Both the position numbers and the translations under genes were made by a program. Below are positions 22,785 through 32,565 of a stretch of DNA of 58,074 bases, in pieces (position 1 is the first letter of the stretch; each line of letters opens with the position of its first letter). The stretch is from Actinomycetota bacterium (GTDB lineage: Bacteria > Actinomycetota > Acidimicrobiia > Acidimicrobiales > Iamiaceae). The stretch lies in the NCBI GenBank assembly GCA_016185275.1, contig JACPNX010000003.1, positions 21,896 through 79,969 on the forward strand. The letters run 5' to 3'. The notes beneath the pieces are model-generated. The model ran no database searches. It was not told the origin of the DNA and saw only the letters and a list, made by a program, of their open reading frames with translations.

Positions 22785-25153
22785 CCGCCACCGCGACCCG
22801 CGCCGCGCCCGCGCCGCCGCCGCCGGCCTCGCGCACCTCACCGGTGCCGCCGAGCGCAGGCGCCGCCGGGCCGCAGCGCGGTCCGGGTCCCGGCGCCGCC
22901 GTCAACGTCGCCCTCGTCGCCTACACGACCGCGGTGGTGATCGGCTTCGGGCGGCTGTTCGCGGACGGGTCGTTCTTCTGGCCGCTTGCGGCGGCGGCCT
23001 GGGCCGGCCACGCCGCCGCCGCCGTGGCCCGGCGACGCCGCCTGCGGGGGGTGACGAGCGCGCTGGTGGCCGTGGTCTCCGGGATCTGGCTCGCAACGCT
23101 GGCGTTCTACGCCCGCACCACGTGGGCGCTGCTGCCGACCGGCCGCACCCTCGGGGCGCTGCGCCTCGACGGGCGCGAGGCGTGGCAGGTGTTCGGCGAC
23201 GTGAGGGCTCCGGCGCCGGTGCTGCCGGGCTTCCTCGTTGCCGGCGCCGCCGCCGTGTGGCTCATCGCCTGGTTCTCCGACTGGGCCGCGTTCCGGGTCC
23301 GCACCGTGCTCGAACCGCTGCTGCCCGGCCTCGCGCTGTTCCTGTTCGCCGCCATCCTCGGCGCTCCGGGCCACCGGATCGCCGTCACCGCGCTCTTCGT
23401 CGTCGCGGGCCTCGCGTTCGTGCTGCTCCAACGGCTGTCGGTCGACGGACCGGGGCCGGGCTGGGTCCGCACGCACGGGCCCAGCGGTCGCCAGGCTCTG
23501 CTCCGGGGCGGAGGTGCCCTCGCCGTGCTCGCCGCGCTCGCCGCCGGCGTGGTGGGCCCCCGGCTGCCCGGGGCCACCTCCAAGGCGTGGCTCGACTGGC
23601 GCGGCGGCGCGGCGGGCCAGGGCACGCGGGTGACGGTCAGCCCCCTCGTCGACCTGCGCGACCGCCTGGTCGCGCAATCGTCGGTCGAGCTGTTCGAGGT
23701 CCGCTCCAACATCCCGACCTACTGGCGCCTCACCGCCCTCGACCGTTTCGACGGCAACGTGTGGTCGTCCGACGCCCGCTTCGAGGCAGCGTCGGGCGAC
23801 CTTCCGTCGGGCCGACGGGCCGGCGAAGCCCCCAACGCCCAGGGCGACGTGGCCGTCCAGGAGTTCCGCATCACCAGCCTGTCGACCCTGTGGGCCCCGG
23901 CCGCCTTCCAGCCCGATTGGGTCGATCCGGCCAGCAACGCGCTCCGGTGGGACCCGGAGTCGTCCACGCTCGTCGTGGCGCCGGGCCGATCCACGTCCGA
24001 CGGCATGACGTACCGGGTGAACTCGTTCCTGCCGCGGCTGACCGCCGCTCAGCTGGACACGCCCGAGGGTCTGCCCGGCTCCATCAGCCGCCGGTACCTC
24101 GATCTGCCGTCGAACTTCCCGGAGTACGCGCGGCGCACGGCCCGCCGGGTCACCGCCGGTGCCCGCACGCTCTACCAGCAGGCGCGGCTCCTCCAGGACT
24201 GGTTCCGGACTGAGTTCACCTACGACCTGGCCGGCGTGCCGGCCGGCCAGGACAACAGCACGCTGGTGCGCTTCCTCAACACCAAGCGGGGCTTCTGCCA
24301 GCAGTTCGCCGGGGCCTATGCGGCGATGGCCCGCTCGCTCGGGCTGCCGGCCCGCGTCGCCGTCGGCTTCACCCCCGGCGAGCGGGACCCGAAGGACCCG
24401 AACCTGTACCACGTGAAGGGCCGCCAGGCGCATGCCTGGCCGGAGGTGTACCTGCCGTCGGCGGGCTGGGTGCCCTTCGAACCGACCCCGTCCCGGGGCA
24501 TGCCCGGCGCCACGGCCTGGACCGGCGTGCGCCCGCAGCAGGACACCGGGGGCGCAGCCGTGAGGACCACGCCCACCACGCAGGGCAGCATCCCTCAGCT
24601 CGGCACGCTGCCGCCCGAGTTCAAGCCGCGCCAGGTCCGCACGGTCGGCCGGGTCACGCCTCCGCCGTCACTGCGCCCGCGGGCCGGGGCCGGGTCGGCC
24701 GTGGTCCGCGACGCCGGCCGGGCGCTCCTCGTGAGCCTCGCGCTGGCCGCCGCGTGGGTGGTGAGCCTGGCCGCGGCGCGCACCGGACGCCGGGCGTGGC
24801 GGCGAAGGAGGGCATCGACCCCGCAGGCGCGGGTGCGCGTCGCGTGGCGGGAAGCCGCCGAGGCGGCCAGCGGGATCGCCGGCCCGCCCGGCGCGCACGA
24901 GACCCACTCCGACTACGCCGCGAGGGCCGCCCCCGCCCTCGGCGCCGCCGCGGCGGCCCTGCACGGCTTGGCCGTCCTGAGCACCGAGCTCACCTGGGCG
25001 CCGCCGGGAGCCACGGGCGACGACGCCGCGGCGGACGACGCCGCGGCTCGCGCGGAGCGATGGCGCAACGAGGTCCTGCAGGCGAGCCGCCACCACCGGG
25101 GCTCGAAGTCACGCCTCGTCGCCGCCGTCAACCCGCGCCCACTGCTGGGCTGA
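22781..25153 (+). CDS. TgpA-like membrane transglutaminase-domain protein
   Basis: 790 residues. About six N-terminal membrane helices, then a large extracytoplasmic transglutaminase-like domain with Cys506 (KRGFCQQFAGAYAAMARSLGLP) and His551 (HAWPEVYL); the third acidic position reads PFEPTP, Glu rather than the more common Asp. A further membrane helix near residue 650 and a cytoplasmic Ala/Arg-rich tail follow. Likely a membrane-bound peptidase or amidotransferase acting on envelope substrates with MoxR and DUF58. ATG at 22781 overlaps the DUF58 stop; an in-frame ATG lies six bases earlier. Confidence 0.88.
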   Translation: MTATATRAAPAPPPPASRTSPVPPSAGAAGPQRGPGPGAAVNVALVAYTTAVVIGFGRLFADGSFFWPLAAAAWAGHAAAAVARRRRLRGVTSALVAVVSGIWLATLAFYARTTWALLPTGRTLGALRLDGREAWQVFGDVRAPAPVLPGFLVAGAAAVWLIAWFSDWAAFRVRTVLEPLLPGLALFLFAAILGAPGHRIAVTALFVVAGLAFVLLQRLSVDGPGPGWVRTHGPSGRQALLRGGGALAVLAALAAGVVGPRLPGATSKAWLDWRGGAAGQGTRVTVSPLVDLRDRLVAQSSVELFEVRSNIPTYWRLTALDRFDGNVWSSDARFEAASGDLPSGRRAGEAPNAQGDVAVQEFRITSLSTLWAPAAFQPDWVDPASNALRWDPESSTLVVAPGRSTSDGMTYRVNSFLPRLTAAQLDTPEGLPGSISRRYLDLPSNFPEYARRTARRVTAGARTLYQQARLLQDWFRTEFTYDLAGVPAGQDNSTLVRFLNTKRGFCQQFAGAYAAMARSLGLPARVAVGFTPGERDPKDPNLYHVKGRQAHAWPEVYLPSAGWVPFEPTPSRGMPGATAWTGVRPQQDTGGAAVRTTPTTQGSIPQLGTLPPEFKPRQVRTVGRVTPPPSLRPRAGAGSAVVRDAGRALLVSLALAAAWVVSLAAARTGRRAWRRRRASTPQARVRVAWREAAEAASGIAGPPGAHETHSDYAARAAPALGAAAAALHGLAVLSTELTWAPPGATGDDAAADDAAARAERWRNEVLQASRHHRGSKSRLVAAVNPRPLLG

Positions 25154-25180
25154 GCGCGACAGCACGCGCTCGCCGGGCGG

Positions 25181-25209
25181 CCGCCGCCGGGCCCGGTCCC
25201 GGGCGGCGG
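25181..25209 (+). terminator. Hairpin after the MoxR operon
   Basis: CCGCCGCCGGG (25181-25191) can pair with CCCGGGCGGCGG (25198-25209) with a single-base bulge and a six-base loop. It lies 28 bases after the transglutaminase stop and before the convergent DUF3040 gene. No T-run follows. Confidence 0.45.
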
Positions 25210-25232
25210 TGATCGGTCTCCTCAGGCTCAGC

Positions 25233-25616
25233 TCAGTCTTCGTCCCGGCGGAACCGCTCCCGGACCCGCTGCGACGTGGACCCGAAGTACTCCCGCACGC
25301 TCGTCGCCTTCAGGTTCTCCGCCAGCTGGTGCATGCCGGCACGTCCCAGGCGGCGCAGGTTCTGCTCGAACCACAACGCAGCGGTGAGCATGACCACGAA
25401 CCCGGCGAAGGCCACCAGGAAGCTGGTCTCCGCCACGAGGCCGGCGACGAGCACCGTGATGCCGGCGACGAACAGCGCGGCCGCCCACTTCATGCGGCGG
25501 AGGTGGTGGACGTAGACGCTGTGGCGACCGATCTCGCCCGCGAACTCGGGATCGCTCGCGTAGAGCTGCTGCTCGATCTGCTGCAGGATCCGCTGTTCGT
25601 CCTCGGAGAGCGGCAC
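25233..25616 (-). CDS. DUF3040 family membrane protein
   Basis: 127 residues beginning PLSEDEQRILQQIEQQLYASDPEFA, the defining start of the actinobacterial DUF3040 family, followed by two adjacent membrane helices (AALFVAGITVLVAGLVAE, FLVAFAGFVVMLTAALWF) and an Arg-rich tail. Members are often found near dcw or polymerase IV genes; function unknown. GTG at 25616 has a purine-rich GGAAGGAG site upstream. Follows dinB on the same strand with a 151-nt gap. Confidence 0.85.
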   Translation of the reverse strand: MPLSEDEQRILQQIEQQLYASDPEFAGEIGRHSVYVHHLRRMKWAAALFVAGITVLVAGLVAETSFLVAFAGFVVMLTAALWFEQNLRRLGRAGMHQLAENLKATSVREYFGSTSQRVRERFRRDED

Positions 25617-25767
25617 GTCCCCCACTCCTTCCGACCGGCACGGGCGCCGGGAAATCAGTCTCGCACAGGCCTCCGGACACGACAACGCGTGGAATGGCCG
25701 GTTCTGGAGGGTTCGGTGCCCAACCCGGCGCCCACCCCGGCGCGCTGCCGTCCCGGCCTCCGGGATG

Positions 25768-27039
25768 TCACCGCTCAGGGCCCCACTGCTGGTCGCCCCG
25801 GCGCTTGACCCGCACCCCGGAAGGCCCCGCGAGCGTGGCCGGCACGACCGCGTCGTCGCCGAAGCGGGCGCGGATCGCGTCGATCGCCGCGGTGACGCCG
25901 ACCCGTGCCACCTCCCCGGCCGCGCCGTCGAGCGTGAGCTGGCGCGGTGCGTCCGTGGACAGTCCCGACACGCTGACCCCGAGGAGCCGTACCCCTGGCG
26001 CCGGGTCGACCCGGGCCAGCAGCCCGCCGGCAGCGCGGGCGATGTCGCTGCCCCCGTCCACGGCCGCGGCGAGGGTGGTGGAGCGGGTGATCGTGTGGAA
26101 GTCGGCGAAGCGGACCTTGATCGTGACCGTGCGCCCGGCGAGCCCGTTGCGGCGGAGCCGGCCGGCGGTGGCGTCGGCCATCCGCACGAGCTCACGGTGC
26201 AGGGTGGCGTGGCGATGGTGGTCGCGGGCGAACGTCTCCTCGTGGCCGACGGACTTCGGCTGCTGGTGCGGCTCGACGCCGCGGTCGTCGAGGCAGCACG
26301 CGAGGGCGTGCAGGTGCCGGCCCGAAGCCGCGCCGAGCGCGCGCTCGAGCGTCGATCGCCCCACCGCGGCGAGGTCGCCCACGGTGCGGATCCCGAGCCG
26401 CTCCAGCTTGGCCAAGGTGGCGGGGCCGACTCCCCAGAGGGCTCGCACCGGCAGCGGATGCAGGAACTCCAGCTCCTCGCCCGGCCGTACGGCCACCACC
26501 CCGAGACCGGGCCGAGGGCCGCGCGGGTCCGCGCGGGGCTTGGCCGCCTCCGACGCCAGCTTGGCGAGGAACTTGACCGTGGCGCAGCCCACCGAGGACG
26601 AGAGACGTTCCCGTTCGAGGATCTCGGCCCGCAGCGCGGCCGCGATCACCTCGGGGGGACCGTGCAGGCGGCGCGCTCCGGCGACGTCGAGGAACGCCTC
26701 GTCGAGCGACAGCGGTTCGACGAGCGGCGTGTACGACCGCAGCACCGCCATGATCCGAGCGCTCACCTCGCTGTAGTGGGCGTGGTCGCCCGGCAGGAAC
26801 ACGGCCTGGGGGCACCGCCGGCGGGCCTGGCTCGCGGGCATGGCCGAGTGGACGCCGTAGGCGCGTGCCTCGTACGAGGCGGCCGCGACCACGCCCCGCG
26901 CTCCGGTGCCGCCGACAACCACCGGCTTGCCGCGCAGCTCGGGCCGGCGCACGAGCTCGACCGACACGAAGAACGCATCCATGTCGACGTGGAGCAGCGA
27001 CGGTTCCAGGCGCCGCGGCCCGGTGCGGGCGGTCAGCAC
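25768..27039 (-). CDS. dinB: DNA polymerase IV (DinB, Y family)
   Basis: 423 residues. Catalytic motifs LLHVDMDAFFVSVEL and PLSLDEAFLDV carry the metal-binding acids. The thumb helix-hairpin region (ALWGVGPATLAKLERLGIRTVGDLA) and little-finger domain (VTIKVRFADFHTITRSTTL) are intact. Performs low-fidelity bypass synthesis. The GTG start at 27039 lies ten bases after the esterase stop. No LexA box is obvious in the short gap, so it probably co-transcribes with the esterase. A C-terminal clamp motif is not obvious. Confidence 0.94.
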   Translation of the reverse strand: MLTARTGPRRLEPSLLHVDMDAFFVSVELVRRPELRGKPVVVGGTGARGVVAAASYEARAYGVHSAMPASQARRRCPQAVFLPGDHAHYSEVSARIMAVLRSYTPLVEPLSLDEAFLDVAGARRLHGPPEVIAAALRAEILERERLSSSVGCATVKFLAKLASEAAKPRADPRGPRPGLGVVAVRPGEELEFLHPLPVRALWGVGPATLAKLERLGIRTVGDLAAVGRSTLERALGAASGRHLHALACCLDDRGVEPHQQPKSVGHEETFARDHHRHATLHRELVRMADATAGRLRRNGLAGRTVTIKVRFADFHTITRSTTLAAAVDGGSDIARAAGGLLARVDPAPGVRLLGVSVSGLSTDAPRQLTLDGAAGEVARVGVTAAIDAIRARFGDDAVVPATLAGPSGVRVKRRGDQQWGPER

Positions 27040-27049
27040 CGGAGCGCCG

Positions 27050-28615
27050 CTAGACGGCGTGAGCGTCGTCGAAGGCGGCGCCGTCCCAGACCCGCCGCTC
27101 GGCGCCGAGCGGATCGTCGACCACCTCGACCCCGGGAGCGTCGAACCACATCGTCGCTCGCCGCTCCGGGTCGTAGGCCGGCCATGCGGGCACGCCGTCG
27201 GCCACGGGTTCGCCGGTGCGGGCGAACGCCGTCCAGCAGTCGGCCATGCGGGTGGCGAGGCGGCGAGCCTCGTCGGTCGGCGGTCCGGTGAAGGGAGCCA
27301 CGCCCGTCGCATCGAGGTCGTCCCAGACGAAGGGGATCTCGAGGGCGTGGCAGCTGCCCAGCGCGCCGTCGAAGGCGGTCGAACGGTGGGCGAACAGGTA
27401 CATCCGCACCTTCGCCCCGGTTTCGACCAGCCGCTCGGCCAGCCGGATCGCCGGCAGGCGGAAGGTGGCGTCGGTGAGCATGGCGACCCACGCGTCGCGG
27501 GCGTCGCCATCGCCGGGGAAGCGCTCGCGATAGGCGGCCAGCGCCGCACCGGCGGGCACACCGGCCTGATCGAAGAGCCGGGACGCACGGCGCTCGAGGC
27601 GGGCGGCGTCGAGCTCGGCCAGCGCCGGGTCGAGCAGCAGGAACATCGTCATCTCCTCGAGCGTGGTGCCGAGGAGGACCTCGATGCGTCTCGCCGACCC
27701 GGCGGCGATGCGGGCGAGGGGATGCTCGGGCACCACGATGCCGTCGACGACGGGTCGCCACACCAGGCCGCCGGCTCCCGAGCGCCGGGCACCCAGGGCG
27801 CCCTGGGCGGCGAGCAGATCGGCGACGGGTCGGGCCCGGAGCCGCTCGAGCAGGTCCGGTGCGTCGGGGTCCTCGCCGAGCTCGGCCAGGTACTCCCCCG
27901 CGATCTCCGCGGCGGACTCGGCCGTGTGGACGTGCGACGCGGCCCCGCTCTGGAGGACGGCCCGCCGGAACAGGCCGTCGGCGGCGGGCAGGGCGAGCAG
28001 CACCCCCACGCTCATGGCCCCCGCCGATTCGCCGAACACGGTGACGTTGGCGGGATCGCCGCCGAAGCCCGCGATGTTGTCGCGGACCCACTCGAGCGCG
28101 GCCACCTGGTCGAGGATGCCGAGGTTGCCAGTGCCCGGAGGGGCCTCGCTGCGACCGGGGCCGCCGAGGTGGAGGAAGCCGAGCGCACCGAGCCGGTAGT
28201 TCAGCGTCACGACCACGACGCCGCGGCGGGCCAGGGAGTGGCCGTTGTACCACGGCGTCGCTCCGGAACCGGTCTCGAAGCCGCCGCCGTGGATCCAGAC
28301 CATGACCGGCCGGCCACCGTCGTCGCACGCGGGCGTGACCACGTTGAGGGCGAGGCAGTCCTCGCCGCTGGCCGGCGTGCGCCCGCCGAGCATGCGCTCG
28401 AGCATCGAGGGATTCTGCGGCGCGATCGGCGACGAGTGGGCGGCGTCGCGCACGCCGTCCCATGGCGGCGCCGGGGACGGCGGCGCGAACCGGCCGGGTC
28501 CCGCCGTCGACGCGGCGTACGGGATGCCCCGGAAGGCCACCACCCCCGCGGCGGCAGCATGGCCGCGCACGACGCCTGCCGTCGTGCTCACCTCCAGGTT
28601 CGGGGTCTCGGCCAT
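27050..28615 (-). CDS. Type B carboxylesterase
   Basis: 521-residue alpha/beta hydrolase: oxyanion-hole WIHGGGFETGSG, nucleophile elbow FGESAGAMS, an acidic residue near GTTLEEMTMF, and the catalytic His in GSCHALEIPFVW. Opens with FRGIPYA as most type B esterases do. No signal peptide, so cytoplasmic; substrate not predictable. ATG at 28615 has an AAGGAG site. Upstream of dinB with only ten bases between. Confidence 0.92.
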   Translation of the reverse strand: MAETPNLEVSTTAGVVRGHAAAAGVVAFRGIPYAASTAGPGRFAPPSPAPPWDGVRDAAHSSPIAPQNPSMLERMLGGRTPASGEDCLALNVVTPACDDGGRPVMVWIHGGGFETGSGATPWYNGHSLARRGVVVVTLNYRLGALGFLHLGGPGRSEAPPGTGNLGILDQVAALEWVRDNIAGFGGDPANVTVFGESAGAMSVGVLLALPAADGLFRRAVLQSGAASHVHTAESAAEIAGEYLAELGEDPDAPDLLERLRARPVADLLAAQGALGARRSGAGGLVWRPVVDGIVVPEHPLARIAAGSARRIEVLLGTTLEEMTMFLLLDPALAELDAARLERRASRLFDQAGVPAGAALAAYRERFPGDGDARDAWVAMLTDATFRLPAIRLAERLVETGAKVRMYLFAHRSTAFDGALGSCHALEIPFVWDDLDATGVAPFTGPPTDEARRLATRMADCWTAFARTGEPVADGVPAWPAYDPERRATMWFDAPGVEVVDDPLGAERRVWDGAAFDDAHAV

Positions 28616-28655
28616 GCGCGCTCCTTGTCCGGCCGCGATTGCGGCGGGTTCGTGG

Positions 28656-29402
28656 CTACCTCGGATCCACCGGCTGGCGCCTGCGCAGCCGGGTGAGGAC
28701 CCGGTCGCGCAGCCCCCACCACGTGACCAGCCGGATGGCCTCACCGACGATGGCGAGCGACATCTTGGACTGGCCCCGCACCCGGTCCCGGAAGGTGATC
28801 GGCACCTCGACGACCGTGCCGCCGAGCCGGATGACCGAGTACGCCATCTCGATCTGGAAGCCGTAGCCGTACGTGTTCGCACCCTCGAGGTCGAGCTTGC
28901 GCAGCATGGCGGCATCGAAGGCCCGGAAGCCGCCGGTGGCGTCGGACAGCCGGATGCCGAGCGCGGTGGCCGCGTACCAGTTGCCCGCCCGGGACAGGGC
29001 CAGGCGGCGCTTCGGCCACCCGGGCACGGCACCTCCCGGCACGTACCGGCTGCCGATGACGAGGTCGGCGCCACGCTCGACGGCCCGGATCAGATCGGGC
29101 AGCGAGGCCGGGTCGTGCGACAGGTCGGCATCCATCTCGACGATGACGTCGAAGCCGCGTTCGAGGCCCCACTCGAACCCCGCACGGTACGCGGGCCCCA
29201 GGCCCGCCTTTCCGTGGCGGCGCAGGACGGAGACGCCGCCCACGTCGCGCCCGACCGCCTCGGCGAGATCCGCGGTGCCGTCCGGGCTGGCGTCGTCGAC
29301 CACCAGGACCTCGCCGTCGGGCAGGGCGGCCCGGGCCCGCGTCAGCACGTCCGCCACGTTCTCTGCCTCGTTGTAGGTCGGGATCACGACGAGCGGCCGC
29401 AC
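28656..29402 (-). CDS. Polyprenol-monophosphate mannose synthase-like GT2 glycosyltransferase
   Basis: 248 residues from GTG 29402 (250 from GTG 29408). GT2 fold: VVIPTYNEAENV, VVDDASPDGTAD, EMDADLSHDP with the DxD metal site, TGGFRAFDAAML and QIEMAYSVIRLGG. This matches actinobacterial Ppm/DPM1 synthases that make polyprenyl-phosphate-mannose for lipoglycans and protein O-mannosylation. No membrane domain or fused acyltransferase (as in some Ppm1 proteins) is present. TAATGT lies seven bases before GTG 29402. Confidence 0.88.
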   Translation of the reverse strand: MRPLVVIPTYNEAENVADVLTRARAALPDGEVLVVDDASPDGTADLAEAVGRDVGGVSVLRRHGKAGLGPAYRAGFEWGLERGFDVIVEMDADLSHDPASLPDLIRAVERGADLVIGSRYVPGGAVPGWPKRRLALSRAGNWYAATALGIRLSDATGGFRAFDAAMLRKLDLEGANTYGYGFQIEMAYSVIRLGGTVVEVPITFRDRVRGQSKMSLAIVGEAIRLVTWWGLRDRVLTRLRRRQPVDPR

Positions 29403-29409
29403 GGCCACG

Positions 29410-29444
29410 ACATTAGGTGCGCGACCGAGCGGAGCCCGTACCAT
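29410..29444. promoter_or_regulatory. Divergent leaderless promoter pair
   Basis: Minus strand: TAATGT (29415-29410), seven bases before the mannosyltransferase GTG. Plus strand: TACCAT (29439-29444), eight bases before the small membrane protein GTG at 29453. No -35 hexamers are recognisable. The two start codons are only 50 bases apart. Confidence 0.5.
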
Positions 29445-29452
29445 CGGCGCCC

Positions 29453-29782
29453 GTGGTCCACCCGCCGGGCGCTCCCCCGCCCACCTCGGTCGAGTCGGCC
29501 GCACCGCCGCCGGGCGCCCGGGCGCTCGCCATCGCCGCCGTGGTGGTCGGCGGGACGAGCGGCGGGTTCATCGGGTGGGCCTTCGTCGCCCTGCAGTGCC
29601 GGGGCGAGTGCACGACGCCCAGCGCGCTGGGCGCGGCGATCGGCGCGGTGCTGGCCGCCGCCGGAGTCGCCGTCCTGGCCGTGCTCGTGCTGCGGGCGAT
29701 GACCGAGTGGCGCACGATCGAGCACTCCGGCGACCCCGCGGCGGCGCGGCGGGCCGCGCAGGAGGCGCGCCGCCGGTCCTGA
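29453..29782 (+). CDS. Small two-helix membrane protein
   Basis: 109 residues with a Pro-rich N-tail, two hydrophobic helices (LAIAAVVVGGTSGGFIGWAFVAL and LGAAIGAVLAAAGVAVLAVLVL) separated by a short loop with two cysteines (CRGEC), and a charged Arg-rich cytoplasmic tail. No family recognised. The start is GTG 29453 because it fits a leaderless promoter. Convergent with the threonine aldolase gene. Confidence 0.6.
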   Translation: MVHPPGAPPPTSVESAAPPPGARALAIAAVVVGGTSGGFIGWAFVALQCRGECTTPSALGAAIGAVLAAAGVAVLAVLVLRAMTEWRTIEHSGDPAAARRAAQEARRRS

Positions 29783-29815
29783 CCCCGAGCCGCTCGATCG
29801 GGCCGGCGGCACGGG

Positions 29816-30829
29816 TCAAGGTGCGTCGCGCAGCGCGGCGCAGGCCCGCTCCAACCCGGCGTCGTCCACGTCGAGGTGGGTCATCAGCCGCACGATCCCG
29901 GGGCCGATCGTGCCGGCCAGCACCGCGCTCGCCCGCAGGTGCTCGAGCAGCGCTGGCGGGTCGGCATGTCGGAACACGACGCAGTTCGTCGCCACGTCGG
30001 CCGGGTCCACACCGGCGGTGGGCCACCGGTCGGCGACCACCTCGGCGAGCCGGCGCGCCCGCCGGTGATCCTCGGCGAGCCGCTCGACCATGCCGAGGGC
30101 GACGAGGCCGGCCGCGGCCACGACGCCGGCCTGGCGCATGGCTCCGCCCAGGCGCTTGCGGTGCCGGCGGGCCTCGTCCATCAGATCGGCGGTGCCGGCC
30201 AGCACGGAGCCGACCGGCGCTCCCAGGCCCTTGCTGAGGCACGACATGACGGTCGTCGCCCCCGACGCGCGCACCGCGGCGGGCACGCCGCTCGCCACCT
30301 CCGCGTTGAACAGGCGTGCCCCGTCGAGGTGCACGGGTAGGCCCAGATGGCACACGGCCTCGAGCCGACCGATCGGCCAGGGCCGGCCGCCCGACGGCAT
30401 GTGCGTGTCCTCGACGAACACCGCGCTGACCTCCGGCTGGTGGTGCGCACCGCCCGCGGAGACCGCCGCGACGTCCTCGGGATCGAGCGTGCCGTCGGCG
30501 TCGTCGAGCACGACGAGCTGGGCCGGTGAGTTCACGGCCGCGGCCCCGTCCTCGTACACCACCACGTGCTGGCGGCGCCCCGCGCACACGAGCGTGCCGG
30601 GCCGGCCGAGGAGTCGCAGCGCGATCTGGTTCGCCATCGTCCCCGACGGGACGAAGACGGCGGCCGGCTTGCCGACGCGCTGCGCGTACGCCTCCTCGAG
30701 CCGGTTCACGGTCGGGTCCTCGCCGTAGCCGTCGTCACCCACCTCGGCCGCGGCCATCGCCTCGCGCATGGCGGCGGTCGGTCGCGTCACGGTGTCGGAT
30801 CGCAGGTCGACGAGGCCGCCGTCGGTCAT
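29816..30829 (-). CDS. ltaE: Low-specificity L-threonine aldolase
   Basis: 337-residue PLP enzyme cleaving L-threonine or allo-threonine to glycine and acetaldehyde. Starts VDLRSDTVTRPT, then VPSGTMANQIAL, HLDGARLFNAEVA and the PLP lysine in SCLSKGLGAPVGSVLAG. ATG at 30829 is six bases after TAGCCT (30841-30836), so leaderless translation is likely. Divergent from the inositol monophosphatase gene. Confidence 0.92.
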   Translation of the reverse strand: MTDGGLVDLRSDTVTRPTAAMREAMAAAEVGDDGYGEDPTVNRLEEAYAQRVGKPAAVFVPSGTMANQIALRLLGRPGTLVCAGRRQHVVVYEDGAAAVNSPAQLVVLDDADGTLDPEDVAAVSAGGAHHQPEVSAVFVEDTHMPSGGRPWPIGRLEAVCHLGLPVHLDGARLFNAEVASGVPAAVRASGATTVMSCLSKGLGAPVGSVLAGTADLMDEARRHRKRLGGAMRQAGVVAAAGLVALGMVERLAEDHRRARRLAEVVADRWPTAGVDPADVATNCVVFRHADPPALLEHLRASAVLAGTIGPGIVRLMTHLDVDDAGLERACAALRDAP

Positions 30830-30835
30830 CGACCG

Positions 30836-30841
30836 AGGCTA
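30836..30841 (-). promoter_or_regulatory. -10 box for ltaE
   Basis: TAGCCT (30841-30836), six bases before the ATG; no -35 or ribosome site. Confidence 0.45.
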
Positions 30842-30971
30842 CCGACGCACCACCACCACGCCGGTCGTCGAGCGACCTCCTGTGGGCGGCGGCGCCCGCT
30901 GCGCGCCACCTTCCCCGGAGGGCCCGGGTGCCGTCGCGCGGCTCGTCCGCGTCGCCGCGGCGCCTGATCCT

Positions 30972-30977
30972 TAGGGT
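30972..30977 (+). promoter_or_regulatory. -10 box for the inositol monophosphatase gene
   Basis: TAGGGT at 30972-30977, exactly seven bases before GTG 30985; no -35 or ribosome site. Confidence 0.55.
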
Positions 30978-30984
30978 GGGCGCG

Positions 30985-31794
30985 GTGCCGTCGACCCGCC
31001 CGGATCCCGCGGAGCTCCGCCTCCTCGCGGCGCGCGCCGCGGCCGAAGCGGCAGCCGGGCTGCGAGAGGTGGCGGGCGGCGCCGACCTCGTGTTCGAGAC
31101 CAAGAGCACGTCGACCGATCTGGTCACCGAGTGGGACGTGCGCACCGAGCGGCTGCTGGTGGACACCATCCTGTCGGCCCGGCCGGGCGACGGCGTGGCC
31201 GCCGAGGAGGGATCGACGCGGGCCAGCGGGACGGGCGTGCGCTGGCTGCTCGACCCCATCGACGGCACGACGAACTTCGTCTACGGCGTCCCCGGCTGGA
31301 ACGTGTCGGTGGCGGCCGAGGTCGACGGCCGGGTGCTGGCCGGCGCGGTCGCGGACGTGGTGCACGACGAGCTGTTCAGCGCGGCCGAGGGCCTGGGCGC
31401 GACGTGCAACGGCCGGCCGATCCGTTGCCGCCCCGATCCGGTCCTGGCCTCCGCGCTCATCGCCACCGGCTTCGGCTACGACGCGGACCGTCGGCGGCGC
31501 CAAGCCGAGGTGCTCGCCCGCGTGCTGCCCGAGGTGCGCGACATCCGGCGCGTCGGGGCGGCGGCCGTCGACCTGTGCTGGGTCGCGTGCGGCCGCGTCG
31601 ACGGCTACTACGAGCGCGGTCTCCAGCCCTGGGACCACGCGGCCGGCGCGCTCGTCGCCCGGGAGGCGGGCGCCCGTGTCGGTGGCCTCGACGGCGACAC
31701 GGTGCCCGACGACGGCACGATCGTCGCCGCCGCGCCAGGCCTGTTCGGCCCGCTGCGCGACCTGCTGCGCCGAGCGGGCGCGGCGCAGGTCTGA
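30985..31794 (+). CDS. Inositol-1-monophosphatase family phosphatase
   Basis: 269 residues. Metal and active-site motifs: AEEGS (first acidic pair), WLLDPIDGTTNFVYGVPGW and PWDHAAGALVAREAGA. Hydrolyses inositol phosphate or a related sugar phosphate; in actinobacteria such enzymes supply inositol for phosphatidylinositol and mannosides, consistent with the PimB-like gene at 52412, though histidinol-phosphatase activity also occurs in this family. The GTG start was chosen from the leaderless promoter. Confidence 0.88.
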   Translation: MPSTRPDPAELRLLAARAAAEAAAGLREVAGGADLVFETKSTSTDLVTEWDVRTERLLVDTILSARPGDGVAAEEGSTRASGTGVRWLLDPIDGTTNFVYGVPGWNVSVAAEVDGRVLAGAVADVVHDELFSAAEGLGATCNGRPIRCRPDPVLASALIATGFGYDADRRRRQAEVLARVLPEVRDIRRVGAAAVDLCWVACGRVDGYYERGLQPWDHAAGALVAREAGARVGGLDGDTVPDDGTIVAAAPGLFGPLRDLLRRAGAAQV

Positions 31795-31809
31795 AGGATC
31801 GCCCGCACA

Positions 31810-31823
31810 GGCCAGCGCTGGCC
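31810..31823 (+). terminator. Palindromic hairpin after the inositol monophosphatase gene
   Basis: GGCCAGCGCTGGCC is a perfect 14-bp palindrome 16 bases after the stop codon and upstream of the mtrA promoter. No T-run, so its terminator role is tentative. Confidence 0.35.
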
Positions 31824-31865
31824 CGCGCCCGCCAGCGATGCCCCGGGTGCCGTGGTCGCAGCACC

Positions 31866-31871
31866 TATCGT
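31866..31871 (+). promoter_or_regulatory. -10 box for the mtrAB operon
   Basis: TATCGT at 31866-31871, seven bases before GTG 31879; no -35 recognised. Confidence 0.5.
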
Positions 31872-31878
31872 GGGCGCC

Positions 31879-32559
<681 letters not shown>

Positions 32560-32565
32560 GGCGCC